A stretch of 64,000 nucleotides of DNA from Hylemonella sp. (GCF_027532185.1 NZ_JAPZSV010000003.1:62001-126000); one strand, 5' to 3'. Shown: positions 23,237-33,468, counted from the stretch's first letter. Numbers and translations: made by a program. Notes: generated by a model from the letters alone, not told the origin.

Positions 23237-26086
23237 ATGTACAGGCGAGACAAGGGACGAACACAGCTTCCAGCCGACAGAGCAGAGAAGCACCAACTTG
23301 CAGTCGAGCAAAAGAAGGCACTCGCTGCGAAGTTGCCGTGGATGCGCGCTTCTGTCGCAGAGGCTGGCAGCGGCCAGCCTGACAAGCCGGCCGCTCTCAT
23401 CGAAGGTGCAGCAAAGCCTACGTCCTCTAGCTCGCCTGGTGTTTCGTCCGACGTTCCTGCAGCAACCCTCCTGATACCTCGCGAGGCACCACTCGCGGCG
23501 ATGGGACTGCCACTTTGGGCGGACGACGCAACGACGTCGCTGAAGACCGCATCTGCCGTGGAGGCGCTCGCGTCTCAGCTCTTGCATGTAGCGCAAACAA
23601 AATCCCCGAGCCTGGTACTGTTGTGGCCAGGCTCTATTCGCTCACTGGGCATGGTGCACGCTGTCGCCTGCGCCGCTCGTTGGCATCAAGGCGACAAACA
23701 AGGAGTTCGGACCCTGGTGTACCCGGCCAAGGCCAACTTCCTGCAGGCGCTTAACCATGCCCATATTGATCGCGCAGCGCTCGTAAGGCTCGCGCAAAAC
23801 CTCGTGGAGGTCAATCCGAATCCGGTTGTGACGGTTTCGCGCCCGGAGAAGGATCCGTTCTGGCTGGCCCTCAACAGCGTCCGAGCGGACGCCTCTGGCG
23901 ACATTCACCCGACGCTCGCGGAGCTGCTTCCTCACTTCTTTGCCGACAAGGACTTCCAGTCGTGGAAGGCCTGTGACGGCGACCTGCTGCGTTACGTCAA
24001 GGCACGTATCACGGACGTTGACCACCGCCGTGCACTCAGCAACCTATCGCTGCGCGAACTCGGCGAGATTGACAACGCCCCGGACGCGCTCCTTGCGGTA
24101 AGTTGGAAGGCGTCAGAGGCGGACATTCGACAGTGCCTCAAGAGCCTGCGCAACGGTCGCCAACCCGATGTCTTACTTATGGACGCAACCCGGGCTCTAC
24201 GCCGAGACAACCCGTCTTGGAAGACGAACCTCGTCAAGTTCCTTGACTGTGCCTGGGAAGTGTGGCGTGAGCGCATTCCGCCGGTACTCCTGGTCATCGA
24301 CGAACCGCATGTGCGCACGCAGCTCTGGCAAGAGCTCGAAAAACGTGCGAAAAAGAGCAGTCCTGCGGCTACGTGGCTGCTGCGCTCGAACCCGCCGGTA
24401 CGCGGCGCCATTTGTACGGTCAATGGCGACAGCCTGATACCCCAGTCGCGACCCGAGCCGCTGAAGCCTGAGACCAGCGAGATTGTCGTCAACGTGGCCG
24501 ATACGGAAGCGGCCAATGTCATCGAGATGCTGACGCGCATTCGAAGCGCTGTCAGTAATCCGACTTGGGGCGATGCGATGGACGAGGCCGCCGGCTACCT
24601 TGCGCGCCTGGCGGCCCTGCCTTCAAGCACCCGTGTCCTGGTGAACTGGCTCAGTGAGGCTGACGTGCCTATGGCTGTTCGCCAGAACTACGCCTGGCCG
24701 GTCTATAAGTCCAAGCTCGAAGTCATCCGCAACGACCCTACTTTCGGCGAGCGCCCACGCCTGGAGCGCGTTATCGCAAAGGGCGAAGAGATGTGGCACA
24801 ACTACGAGAACGGCACGCCACTGGCGCGCATGCTCGCCGAACTAATCGAGCAACGCACCCGCGGCACCGAGAAGTGCTGCCTAGTTTTCACCAAGCCCAC
24901 CGCCCGTCGCCTAGCTGAGCGCTACTTCGAGACCTACGACGGCTACCCGGCGGGAGCTGGCTTTGAGGTGCTGCGCGATTGCGTTCGCTTTGTGGTCTCG
25001 CGCAACCTCGAAGCCGAAAACGACGCCCCGCGCAATGAGACTCTGATCTTCGTGGGCCTGGACGAGGTGTCTCTGCGCATGCTTGTCCTGGAGCCCCACA
25101 TCTCATCGCCTGCCTACTTGCTCCTTACCCGTCGAAACGCCGCCTACCTCAAGGCCACGATCAGGGCCATCCGTGCGCTGCCAGGATTTGCGAGCTTGAG
25201 CAGTCGGCTGGACGCCCTCTGGCAGCAACTGCCCGACTTCCCCGACATAGACGAGTACACGCTGTTCAAGCGTGGCGACTTCGTCCTGCCTACCTTCTCG
25301 TTTGAGCAGGGGCTGTCGTCGGTGGTCAACGAGCACGAGGAGCACGACCCCAACGCCTGGGAGCTGGTGCTCGACAGCGGCGCTGTCGTCAAGCGCAGTC
25401 CCGCAGCGCGGGCCTATCTCTACGATCCAGCACTTGCGCACACCTCGACTCGGGGATTCAAGGGCGTGGATGTCTCAGATCTCCAGGAAGGAGACCGGCT
25501 CTTCGTGATGTCGCTGGAGCTCCGAGAGCTCACCGAAGCGGCGCTAAAGGAGGCTGGAGTCCCTATCAGCCACGACCGTCGCTTCGAGGAAGACCTCCGG
25601 CGCTATCACCGTACGGTGAGCGATCTGGCCGCCCAGATCCCTGGCGCGGCGCTGAGCCAGCGGGCGGCGTACCTGCACGAAGCCATCACCCATGCGCTTG
25701 GGGCCAAGGGTGCGCCTCCGGCCGAGGCCACAGTTCGAGCCTGGCTCGATGTGGACCGGTATACCGGCCGCTCGTTCGACGACGCCAAGCCCGGCGCCCC
25801 TCGCACCGAAGGCCACTTCAAAGCGTTTGCCAAGACCCTTGGGATGAACGACATCCACGCTGTGTACTTCTGGAAAGCCGTCATCCAGCCGCTGCGAGGC
25901 GTGCGCCGGGCAGACGGTCGCCGCGTCTCGGACGTATATGCCGAGATGCTGCTTGAGCCAGAATCCACCGTAGTGCACCGCCGCCTCAGGCCCGAGGTCG
26001 TGAAGATGCTCTTCGAGCGCGCCAAGGAAAACATTCACACCGTCGAAGCGATCCGTAAGCCCCAGGGAGAAGAAAAGGATGAGTAG
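23237..26086 (+). CDS. drmE: DrmE-like protein of a DISARM-type anti-phage locus
   Basis: A 949-residue protein with no strong generic domain. Its position before drmA and its large size fit DrmE, the class 2 DISARM protein of unknown function. Residues 1-75 are a Pro/Ser/Ala-rich basic extension. Around 125-380 there are hints of a degenerate helicase-like fold: LVLLWPGSIRSLG, TLVYPAKANFL and a DExH-like D355-E-P-H358 in LLVIDEPHVRTQLW. No Walker A lysine motif is visible, so ATPase activity is doubtful. The C-terminal ~250 residues (DVSDLQEGDRLFVMSLELRE onward) look like a separate domain. The stop overlaps the drmA start by eight bases (ATGAGTAG). The DrmE assignment rests on context and general similarity. 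Confidence 0.6.
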   Translation: MYRRDKGRTQLPADRAEKHQLAVEQKKALAAKLPWMRASVAEAGSGQPDKPAALIEGAAKPTSSSSPGVSSDVPAATLLIPREAPLAAMGLPLWADDATTSLKTASAVEALASQLLHVAQTKSPSLVLLWPGSIRSLGMVHAVACAARWHQGDKQGVRTLVYPAKANFLQALNHAHIDRAALVRLAQNLVEVNPNPVVTVSRPEKDPFWLALNSVRADASGDIHPTLAELLPHFFADKDFQSWKACDGDLLRYVKARITDVDHRRALSNLSLRELGEIDNAPDALLAVSWKASEADIRQCLKSLRNGRQPDVLLMDATRALRRDNPSWKTNLVKFLDCAWEVWRERIPPVLLVIDEPHVRTQLWQELEKRAKKSSPAATWLLRSNPPVRGAICTVNGDSLIPQSRPEPLKPETSEIVVNVADTEAANVIEMLTRIRSAVSNPTWGDAMDEAAGYLARLAALPSSTRVLVNWLSEADVPMAVRQNYAWPVYKSKLEVIRNDPTFGERPRLERVIAKGEEMWHNYENGTPLARMLAELIEQRTRGTEKCCLVFTKPTARRLAERYFETYDGYPAGAGFEVLRDCVRFVVSRNLEAENDAPRNETLIFVGLDEVSLRMLVLEPHISSPAYLLLTRRNAAYLKATIRAIRALPGFASLSSRLDALWQQLPDFPDIDEYTLFKRGDFVLPTFSFEQGLSSVVNEHEEHDPNAWELVLDSGAVVKRSPAARAYLYDPALAHTSTRGFKGVDVSDLQEGDRLFVMSLELRELTEAALKEAGVPISHDRRFEEDLRRYHRTVSDLAAQIPGAALSQRAAYLHEAITHALGAKGAPPAEATVRAWLDVDRYTGRSFDDAKPGAPRTEGHFKAFAKTLGMNDIHAVYFWKAVIQPLRGVRRADGRRVSDVYAEMLLEPESTVVHRRLRPEVVKMLFERAKENIHTVEAIRKPQGEEKDE

Positions 26087-29000
26087 TGCTGTCGTCCGTG
26101 CCGACCCGGCCAAGATCTCGACCACGCTAAAGGAAGCCACGGTCGACTCGCTGCTGAACCTCACGTTCTCGCGCATCAGCGGTCACGGGCCGGAAGGCCA
26201 GGTGCTTTTTGGCTCTCGACCTCGCTCCATCCTGGCATCGGCCTTCTTGCTGCCGCCTCTGCGCGCGGAGGGCACGGGCGACGAGGTGACGCAACCCATC
26301 CGCATCACGGCACACGGCCTGGACTGCCAGATTCACCGCGGAGTCCCCGGATTCGTCACAGTCGAGCCGCGGCTGCAGGTCTACGTCCGCGTGCTGCCCA
26401 CTCCAGAGGACATGAAGCGGCCAGATTGCCCACCACGCGTGCACCTGAGAGACGAGGTTCGCAAGGTTTTGCGCACGCAGATTAACGAGGCACTGAGTGA
26501 GCGCTGGAAGATCGAGTCTACGGGCAAGTCCTACAGGCGCCGCATAGACCATCCCCAGTGGCGAGAGATTGAGCAGGCTGTGCGGCGCGAAGTGCACGAA
26601 CGCTTGAAGCTTCCGGAGAACATCACGACGCTGTTCTCTGTTGAAGGGGATGGCACGAGCGAGCCTGGCGAGGGATCCGGCGAAGGCGTTGTGGCCACCG
26701 CGGGGGTTCTACCCGAAATCCGCGACGAGCTCTTCAAGCCGGTGGACTTGCCGCACAAGTGGCTGCGCATCCCCATCGACCAAGCTCGCCTCCCCGCTTT
26801 GGTGATCGACCCGGCGTTGTCGGCTACCGCGATCGCCGCGAAAGTCCAGCAGGCGTCGGGCGACTTGACTGCAGCAGTTCAGCTTGCTGTGCGCCAGTGG
26901 GCGGACTCGGAAGAGGGAAAGTTGTGGTGCATTGGGAAACGTGACGAAGTTCGCCCCTCGGAGTATCGCGACTGGGCGAAGTTCCTTGAGAAGCTGCGAG
27001 CTGACCCGACCCGGGAGCTGGCGTTGCCTGAGATCGCGTTGTCGTGGGAGGTGAAGCTGTCGGCCGACTGGACCCACCCGACGCGCACCAACCTGCATAT
27101 CAGCTTGGAGAACGTCTCGGAAGAGCCGCGGCGAGGTGGCGACCTCATAGACCAGAGCATCTTCCAGGTGCATCTGGAGGTCTCCATGCCGTCAGCTCTT
27201 CACGCCCCGCTGCGCCTGGGGCGTGTGGAGGCGTCCTATCGCTACAACCGCTACCTTGACTACCCGGCGATGGGCTTCAACGGCGGCGTGCAGCTGCTGC
27301 ATTCGCCCGACCCGACCGCGCTGAGGCTTCGGACGACTTGGGCACCTCGCTACACGCAGCCGCGCATCACGCCCAAGAGCTATGCCGGCATCAATCCCAC
27401 CATGCGCTTCCTCGCCACGCCCACAGGGCTAGATGCGGTGCTGCCGCTGGGGGATGCGCTAGATGAATGGTTCGCCAAGCTCGACGAGACGGTAGACCTC
27501 GCAGCGGGCCTTGAGACTGGTGACAAGGCAGGTCTTGAGCGTGAGCAAGGGGGCTTCGCGAAACACAAGCAGGGGTGGGAGAAGGAGATTGCGGCAGTCA
27601 AGGCCGGCCTTGAGATCTTGCAGGAGTCCAAAGCTGCTTGGGAAAAGACCGCCAAGCGAGGGCCTCAAAGCGACGACAAGGCAAAGGTCTACGAGGCGTG
27701 GCTGTGCATGAACGAGGCCATGGCCAACCTCATGCGCGACAAGCTCAAGAGCGATGACGGCGCATGGCGCCTCTTCCAGATTGCCTTCGTCATCGCGCAC
27801 GTTCCGGCGATGGCGAGCCGCATGAAGTGCTTCCGGGATAAGTACGACCGCGAGCGCGACGACACCGTCTCGCTGCTCTACTTCGCCACCGGCGGCGGCA
27901 AGTCCGAAGCGTTCTTCGGCTTTCTGGTGCTCTCGCTGTTCCTGGACCGGCTGCGTGGCAAGCACGTCGGCGTGACCGCGATGATTCGCTACCCGCTGCG
28001 ACTTCTGACCATCCAGCAAGCCCAGCGTTGCGCTCTGGCGCTGGCCAAGGCCGAACAGGTGCGCAAGCGGCTGGCCATCGGCGGCGACCCGTTCGCCATC
28101 GGCTTTTGGGTCGGTAGCGGCGGCTCGCCGAACAATCACTACGCACCGGGCGTCTCAGACATCCCCGAGATCAAGGATGTTGCAGCAGACCTCAAGTCCG
28201 AGCGCGATCACGAAGCTGCGGAAGTCAACTACGGGCTGCAGAAGGCCGCCTGGAACAAGATTCCGAGCTGCCCGTTCTGCCGCAGCGAGACGGTCTTACG
28301 TCGATTCGCCGACAAGGGCGGAACACTCGCGCACGTATGCTCGTACGCCAAGTGCGAGTCCAACACCGGCGGCTACCAGCCGCTGCCGTTCTACATCTGC
28401 GACGTCGACATCTACGACCTCGCACCCTCGGTGCTGCTGGGCACGGTCGACAAGCTGGCCCTTATCGGGCAGTCGTCTGGCACGCTGCGCCGCATCTACG
28501 CCATGCTGGGTGCGGCACCTCTGCGCGACCGGGTGACCAAGCGCCTCGTGATGCCCTCCAAGACCAGTGAGTTCGAGGGAGACGTCGAGGCTAAGGGCTA
28601 CGAGAAGCTCTATCCGGCCTATCCGGACGGTACGCACCTCTTCCACGATCCGTTCCCGAGCCTGCTCATCCAAGACGAAGCTCACCTGCTCGACGAGTCC
28701 CTGGGCACTTTCGCGGGCCTGTTCGAGTCGGCTCTCGACGCTGTTCTGACGTCCATCGCCAAGCCGCTCTACGAGCTGGTGGCGTACGAACCCGATGGCA
28801 GCACCCGTCGCCGAGCCAAAGTGGTAGCGGCCTCAGCCACGGTCTCGGACCCCGACAGGCAGCTCGAACACCTTTACCAGCGGCCCGTGCCCGCGATGCA
28901 GTTCCCGTATCCCGGTCAGAGCCTCTACGAGTCCTTCTACGCGGGCCCGACCGCACCGCCCGACGATGAGTCGCAGCGCGCCGCACTGAAGAACGTCGAG

Positions 29001-30275
29001 GAATGGTCGCGTTGGGCTCGTGTCTACGTGGGCTTCATGACCAATGGCCGCGCCCATACGGCGACGACCGTGGCCGTTCTCTCGAACTTCCACACTATCA
29101 TCACCGAGCTCTTGCTGGCGCTGACCTCGGGCGACGAGGCTCAGGTCGCAGCCGCACGGGCCAAGCTGGTCGACAGCGTCTCAACTGGAACGCTCGAGCA
29201 GCTCTACAGGGACAAGCTCTTGACAGCGACGCCCTCCGAGCTCGCCACCATCGTCGACCTGCACCGTATCGCGCTTACCTACGTCACCAACAAAAAGGGG
29301 GGCGACCAGATCATGGCCGCCGAGTTCGAGGAGACGCGCAAGCGCCATGCCGAGCGCAGACTGCCCATCTCGGACCTGCGCACCAATCTCATCACGGGCT
29401 CGGTGTCCCAGGGCGAGATCCAGGCGACGGTCCAGGAGGCGCAGGCGCGGCCCAAGCCCGGGGAGCTGCTACCCGAGCTCACAGATGCGCTGCGCTCGGT
29501 GATCGCCACCTCAGCCGTTTCGCACGGCGTAGACGTCGAGGAGTTCAACTCGATGTTCTTCGCCGGTATGCCCTCCGACGTGGCGGAGTACATCCAGGCC
29601 TCGTCGCGAGTGGGCCGCACGCACGTGGGGTTCGTGGTGCTCATCCCCACGCCACAACGCCGTCGTGACCGCTACATCGTCGAAGTCTTCGACAGCTACC
29701 ACCGCTTCCTGGAGCGCATGGTCTCGCCCGCGGCCATCGACCGCTGGGCGGGCCGTGCCATAGAGCGCGTATTGCCGAGCTTCATCCAGGCCTACCTCAC
29801 CGGCGTGCGCTACGTCTCGGAGCTCTACAAGCTCGAGCCGGACAAGAAGCACACCGTGAGAGACCTGTCCTGGATTCCGTTCATCGTCGACATCTACAAG
29901 AACGCCGCGACGAAGGGCCCGCTCATCAAAGGCATCTGCGAGTTCGTCGAGAAAGCCATCGGCTTGGACGGAGATTTCGCGCCCGGTGGCAAGCAGCACT
30001 ACCAGGAGCTCATCCGCGAGCGGGTAGAGACGTTGTTGACAAACTGGGCGCGGGACGCGCTGGGTGAGCAACGCAACCTGATGGACTACTTCAAGGCGCA
30101 GCCCAGCGTCATGAGCAGGCCCATGACTTCGCTGCGAGATGTGGACGAGGCTGGATTCATACACTTTGGCAGGCGAGATCTCAATGGACGCCACGGAGTC
30201 AGCGATGAGGTCGCGCGCAAGGTCATGAAGTTCATCCGATGTGGCGTGGCCGAGGGAACGGATTTGGGAGACTGA
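26079..30275 (+). CDS. drmA: DISARM helicase DrmA
   Basis: A 1398-residue superfamily 2 helicase. Walker A is ATGGGKSE (603-610), motif II is DEAH (866-869, in LLIQDEAHLLDE), and motif III-like VVAASATVSDP follows. Motif V is in SAVSHGVDVEEFNSMFF, and motif VI is QASSRVGR (from 1173). A zinc-binding insert (CPFCRSE, then CSYAKCE) lies between motifs I and II. The ~600-residue N-terminal region is specific to DrmA. In DISARM, DrmA with DrmB forms the core complex that engages unmethylated invading DNA. The start ATG overlaps the upstream gene and has a strong GGAGAAGAAAAGG site. The stop is two bases before the drmB start, so the genes are one operon. Confidence 0.9.
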   Translation: MSSAVVRADPAKISTTLKEATVDSLLNLTFSRISGHGPEGQVLFGSRPRSILASAFLLPPLRAEGTGDEVTQPIRITAHGLDCQIHRGVPGFVTVEPRLQVYVRVLPTPEDMKRPDCPPRVHLRDEVRKVLRTQINEALSERWKIESTGKSYRRRIDHPQWREIEQAVRREVHERLKLPENITTLFSVEGDGTSEPGEGSGEGVVATAGVLPEIRDELFKPVDLPHKWLRIPIDQARLPALVIDPALSATAIAAKVQQASGDLTAAVQLAVRQWADSEEGKLWCIGKRDEVRPSEYRDWAKFLEKLRADPTRELALPEIALSWEVKLSADWTHPTRTNLHISLENVSEEPRRGGDLIDQSIFQVHLEVSMPSALHAPLRLGRVEASYRYNRYLDYPAMGFNGGVQLLHSPDPTALRLRTTWAPRYTQPRITPKSYAGINPTMRFLATPTGLDAVLPLGDALDEWFAKLDETVDLAAGLETGDKAGLEREQGGFAKHKQGWEKEIAAVKAGLEILQESKAAWEKTAKRGPQSDDKAKVYEAWLCMNEAMANLMRDKLKSDDGAWRLFQIAFVIAHVPAMASRMKCFRDKYDRERDDTVSLLYFATGGGKSEAFFGFLVLSLFLDRLRGKHVGVTAMIRYPLRLLTIQQAQRCALALAKAEQVRKRLAIGGDPFAIGFWVGSGGSPNNHYAPGVSDIPEIKDVAADLKSERDHEAAEVNYGLQKAAWNKIPSCPFCRSETVLRRFADKGGTLAHVCSYAKCESNTGGYQPLPFYICDVDIYDLAPSVLLGTVDKLALIGQSSGTLRRIYAMLGAAPLRDRVTKRLVMPSKTSEFEGDVEAKGYEKLYPAYPDGTHLFHDPFPSLLIQDEAHLLDESLGTFAGLFESALDAVLTSIAKPLYELVAYEPDGSTRRRAKVVAASATVSDPDRQLEHLYQRPVPAMQFPYPGQSLYESFYAGPTAPPDDESQRAALKNVEEWSRWARVYVGFMTNGRAHTATTVAVLSNFHTIITELLLALTSGDEAQVAAARAKLVDSVSTGTLEQLYRDKLLTATPSELATIVDLHRIALTYVTNKKGGDQIMAAEFEETRKRHAERRLPISDLRTNLITGSVSQGEIQATVQEAQARPKPGELLPELTDALRSVIATSAVSHGVDVEEFNSMFFAGMPSDVAEYIQASSRVGRTHVGFVVLIPTPQRRRDRYIVEVFDSYHRFLERMVSPAAIDRWAGRAIERVLPSFIQAYLTGVRYVSELYKLEPDKKHTVRDLSWIPFIVDIYKNAATKGPLIKGICEFVEKAIGLDGDFAPGGKQHYQELIRERVETLLTNWARDALGEQRNLMDYFKAQPSVMSRPMTSLRDVDEAGFIHFGRRDLNGRHGVSDEVARKVMKFIRCGVAEGTDLGD

Positions 30276-30277
30276 AG

Positions 30278-32512
30278 ATGGCTACAAGAAGAACCATAGG
30301 CGCTGAGCCGGAAGAGAAGAAGCAGGCGGCACGAATGACTCGCTCGCGCGGTCAGTTGGCCACCGCCTACGCGCCGGGCGCTCTATTCACGTTTGAAGGT
30401 GGCCTGGGCGCTTGTTTGTCTATCCCTGACCAGGGTCAAAGCCCTGCAAAGGCAGACATCACGAACGAGACCGCCACCCAGATTCACCTTCGCTTGCGCG
30501 AGATCTGGCAGAGCTGGTTCAGCCGAGCGATGCAAGGCGGCACGGATAAGGCCCCGGTGCTTCCCACCCAGTGCCTCGACACCGCCTTGTTGCCAGACGG
30601 GACCTTCAAGGCCCCGGCGCCGAGTCGCTTCGAGCTCGTTGACCCCAAGGCCATGGGCTACGTGCCCGCGCCGCTGGACTTTGTGTGCAACACGTGCGGG
30701 CGGTTCAGGAAGTTCGAGTCCGTGCAACAGGCGGCGGACGAGATCAGTGAGCTCACGGTCGATGAGTGCGACACCCGCAAGGCTGAGCACAAGGGCAAGT
30801 GTCGTTGGCGGCAGCTCGACGTCATCTTCGTGCACTGGTCGGGCAACTGGGAGCCGCCGAGCCCGGGCAAGTGGGAGTGGAGTCAGCCTGAGCAGAAGGT
30901 TAAGGCTCCCATTCAGGCCTGCTCCGTGTGTCAGAGCCGGAAGTTCTATCTCATCGACAAGTCGCCCCGCATTGGAGAGTGGGTATTCGAGTGCGAGAAC
31001 GGGCACAAGGAGGGAGACAGTTGGCTGCAAAACGACCCGGAGACCACACTCCTGCTCGGCGACGAGTGCTTGCAGCGCCCGCCTCGCTGGCGACGTATGG
31101 AGCCCATCTCCTACCGAGCCACGCCTGCCTTCTACCCGCACAGCGAGCAGTTCATCGTCTTCGCAGCGGGCGAGCGAGACCTCCTGTTGATGCTGCAGGA
31201 GGGCAGCGAGGCGAACCTAGCAGGGTTTGCTTCTGAGCGCTTTGGCCTTGGCGCTAAACCGCCGTCCGACGCTGAGATCGTCGAGATGATGAAGAAGGCT
31301 GGGCAGACTGCCAAGGTGTCGCTCTACGAGAACTTCGACGATATGCGCGCGAAGCTCGCGGGGACGCAGATGGCTGACGAACTGACCAAGCAGCTGCGAG
31401 TCATGATCGACGACTGGAAGGCCACGCCTGGCCTGGTTCCGGTCAAGCACGAGCCGCCGCCTTGGCTTACAGGACAGATTGACCGCCGCGCCGAGTTCGG
31501 AAGCCGCTACGACCCGCTCGTGCTAGCCGTCGAGCATGAGGCCCTGCGTCGCAGCAAGCTAACCAAGCTGAGCGTGGCCGACGGGCGCTCGCCTTTCGTG
31601 CGCTTCACGGAACCCGACCGCGACCTTGCCCCAAGGACGAAAGCGGAGCTCGACGCCCAGAAGATGACGACAGCGCGGCTGCTCTCTGCCATGGGGCTCG
31701 TGGAGATGGGTCTCATCCGTGAGTTCGACTTGTGCCGGTTCACGCATGGCTTCACGCGCATGTCTACAGACCCGCTCATTGAGAAGAGCGATCAGCAGCA
31801 ACTCATGTTGCCGGTTCGACTGAACCTGTTCCAGCCGCTGGGCAATAGTAAGATTCCCATCTACGTTGTGACCCAAGCTAACGAGGCCATCTACGCACGC
31901 CTGAACCCCGAGCTCGTCTACGAGTGGCTGCATGCTGTCGGCGTGACCGACCTACCCGAGTGGGATCCCGCGGGCGACTTGAAGCTTGGCGCCCACATCC
32001 TGGAGAGTGCTACTCCGTTCGGGAAGTACTTCTCTGACTTGAAGCCTGGACCGGCCAACACCTACCGCTACGTCTACACGCTGCTGCACACCTACGCGCA
32101 CACCCTGATGAAGGTAGTCGCGGAGTTCTCGGGCCTGGACATGGGGAGTCTCGGGGAGTACTTGTTCCCGGCAGATTTGGCTTTCGTCGTTTACCGCAAC
32201 GGGACTACGATGGATCTGGGCAACTTGTCAGCGCTCTGGCGTAACTACAACACCGTGTTCCTGGAGCACCTGTTGGGGCCAAGGACGCTGATGTGTGGCT
32301 CGGGCAGCTTGTGTGATGCAGACGGAGGCGCATGCCCGAGCTGCATCGTCATCCCTGAGACCTCCTGCGTCGCCGCAAACCGCCTGTTGTCTCGCTCCGT
32401 TCTTCGTGGGGGCCTCGCGCCTCGAGAAGATGAGGGCCGGCAGCAAGGCAAGCGCATCGCCGGCTATCTCGACATCACGACGGCCAAGGTGGCCTCCAGT
32501 GCAGCAGGCTGA
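30278..32512 (+). CDS. drmB: DISARM protein DrmB (DUF1998, zinc-binding)
   Basis: A 744-residue protein. ATG 30278 is preferred (GGGAG seven bases upstream, two bases after drmA). The N-terminal part has zinc-ribbon-like cysteines (CNTCGRF, CDTRKAEHKGKC, CSVCQSRKF with CENGH). The C-terminal DUF1998 region has LLHTYAHTLMKV and a Cys cluster (MCGSGSLCDADGGACPSC, then SC about eight residues on). DUF1998 commonly accompanies DrmA-type helicases, and the DrmA-DrmB pair is the signature of DISARM. DrmB is thought to assist DNA loading by DrmA. The end overlaps the drmC start by 14 bases. Confidence 0.9.
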   Translation: MATRRTIGAEPEEKKQAARMTRSRGQLATAYAPGALFTFEGGLGACLSIPDQGQSPAKADITNETATQIHLRLREIWQSWFSRAMQGGTDKAPVLPTQCLDTALLPDGTFKAPAPSRFELVDPKAMGYVPAPLDFVCNTCGRFRKFESVQQAADEISELTVDECDTRKAEHKGKCRWRQLDVIFVHWSGNWEPPSPGKWEWSQPEQKVKAPIQACSVCQSRKFYLIDKSPRIGEWVFECENGHKEGDSWLQNDPETTLLLGDECLQRPPRWRRMEPISYRATPAFYPHSEQFIVFAAGERDLLLMLQEGSEANLAGFASERFGLGAKPPSDAEIVEMMKKAGQTAKVSLYENFDDMRAKLAGTQMADELTKQLRVMIDDWKATPGLVPVKHEPPPWLTGQIDRRAEFGSRYDPLVLAVEHEALRRSKLTKLSVADGRSPFVRFTEPDRDLAPRTKAELDAQKMTTARLLSAMGLVEMGLIREFDLCRFTHGFTRMSTDPLIEKSDQQQLMLPVRLNLFQPLGNSKIPIYVVTQANEAIYARLNPELVYEWLHAVGVTDLPEWDPAGDLKLGAHILESATPFGKYFSDLKPGPANTYRYVYTLLHTYAHTLMKVVAEFSGLDMGSLGEYLFPADLAFVVYRNGTTMDLGNLSALWRNYNTVFLEHLLGPRTLMCGSGSLCDADGGACPSCIVIPETSCVAANRLLSRSVLRGGLAPREDEGRQQGKRIAGYLDITTAKVASSAAG

Positions 32513-33341
32513 CGATTTCTTCGTGCGCCTCGCACCTCACTCCGAGGTGCTCGAGCCTGCGCTCAACTGGGCCGGTGCTGGCAAGTTGCCTGGTAGGTAT
32601 GACGCCCGAGAGCTCTCGCGGCTTTGCGGCATCAGCAGCTCCCGGCTTCCTGCGGTTGTCGCAGGGTTGCAGGCGGCCGAAGAGGCCGGTGTTGTGAGCA
32701 AGGACGGTCACGGGATGTGGGCCGTGACCTTATCCCGGGAAACATCACTTGAGATCGCCTTGCTGATGCGAGGCGCACGTCTCTACCGGGATCGAGTTCA
32801 TGCGGATGCCAACGAGGTCGAGGTAGTCATCTCGCCTCCGGCTGCGCCAAGCCGGCTGGTTTCAGAACTGGAGCGAACCATCGAAGGGCTGTGGGGGCTG
32901 GAAGAGACCGCGGTGATGCTGGGCCAGATGGCAGCTAGCGCAACGCGACGTTTCTCTGTGATGACACCTTTCGTCGACGATGATGGAGCCGAGCGCATAG
33001 TCAGCCTGTTCCAGGCAACCCGCCCTGGTGTGGCAGGGGAACTCGTGGTCAGAGACGGGCTTCCCGCCGCACTGGCTGGCAAGGCCGGCGAGCTCAAGGC
33101 GCTAGGCGTCGCCGTTTATGACTTTCGCATTCCCCGGCCCGACAGGCCCGAAAACGAGACCTTCCACGCGAAGGTGGTGCGAGTCGACGACTTCGAGTGC
33201 TACGTCGGGTCGTCGAACATGACCAAGTGGAGCTTCGAATACTCACTGGAGCTTGGCTTCCACGTCAGGGGGGCGGCGGCGGCTAAAGTGTCTCGCCTAC
33301 TGGATGCTGTCATGGCTGTGTCCGCCCGGGTTTGGCTCTAA
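32499..33341 (+). CDS. drmC: DISARM phospholipase D-like protein DrmC
   Basis: A 280-residue protein from GTG 32499, which has an AAGGTGG site upstream; the frame is open further into drmB but without a comparable start. One HKD motif is present: H223-A-K225, then a D and GSSN (FHAKVVRVDD, then YVGSSNMTKWS). With a single motif per chain, a dimer would make the active site, as in PLD-family nucleases. The N-terminal ~90 residues include a winged-helix-like segment (ELSRLCGISSSRLPAVVAGL). DrmC was reported as dispensable for protection in some DISARM systems. It is the last gene of the island operon. Confidence 0.87.
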   Translation: MQQADDFFVRLAPHSEVLEPALNWAGAGKLPGRYDARELSRLCGISSSRLPAVVAGLQAAEEAGVVSKDGHGMWAVTLSRETSLEIALLMRGARLYRDRVHADANEVEVVISPPAAPSRLVSELERTIEGLWGLEETAVMLGQMAASATRRFSVMTPFVDDDGAERIVSLFQATRPGVAGELVVRDGLPAALAGKAGELKALGVAVYDFRIPRPDRPENETFHAKVVRVDDFECYVGSSNMTKWSFEYSLELGFHVRGAAAAKVSRLLDAVMAVSARVWL

Positions 33342-33468
33342 CCGATAACATTTGGCGTAAGCGTGGAGAGCGCTGGTATTACATTTGTTTCAATCAGCAC
33401 TTCACGGTACTGAGGCCAATGCAGCGGATGTTCGGTGAGGGCCGAATTGAGCCTGTCGGGGCGAGTAG

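Noticed and set aside
23237-26086. DrmD (SNF2 helicase) identity for the 949-residue protein
   Set aside because: No Walker A lysine motif, SNF2-type DEAH context or helicase motif VI is visible.
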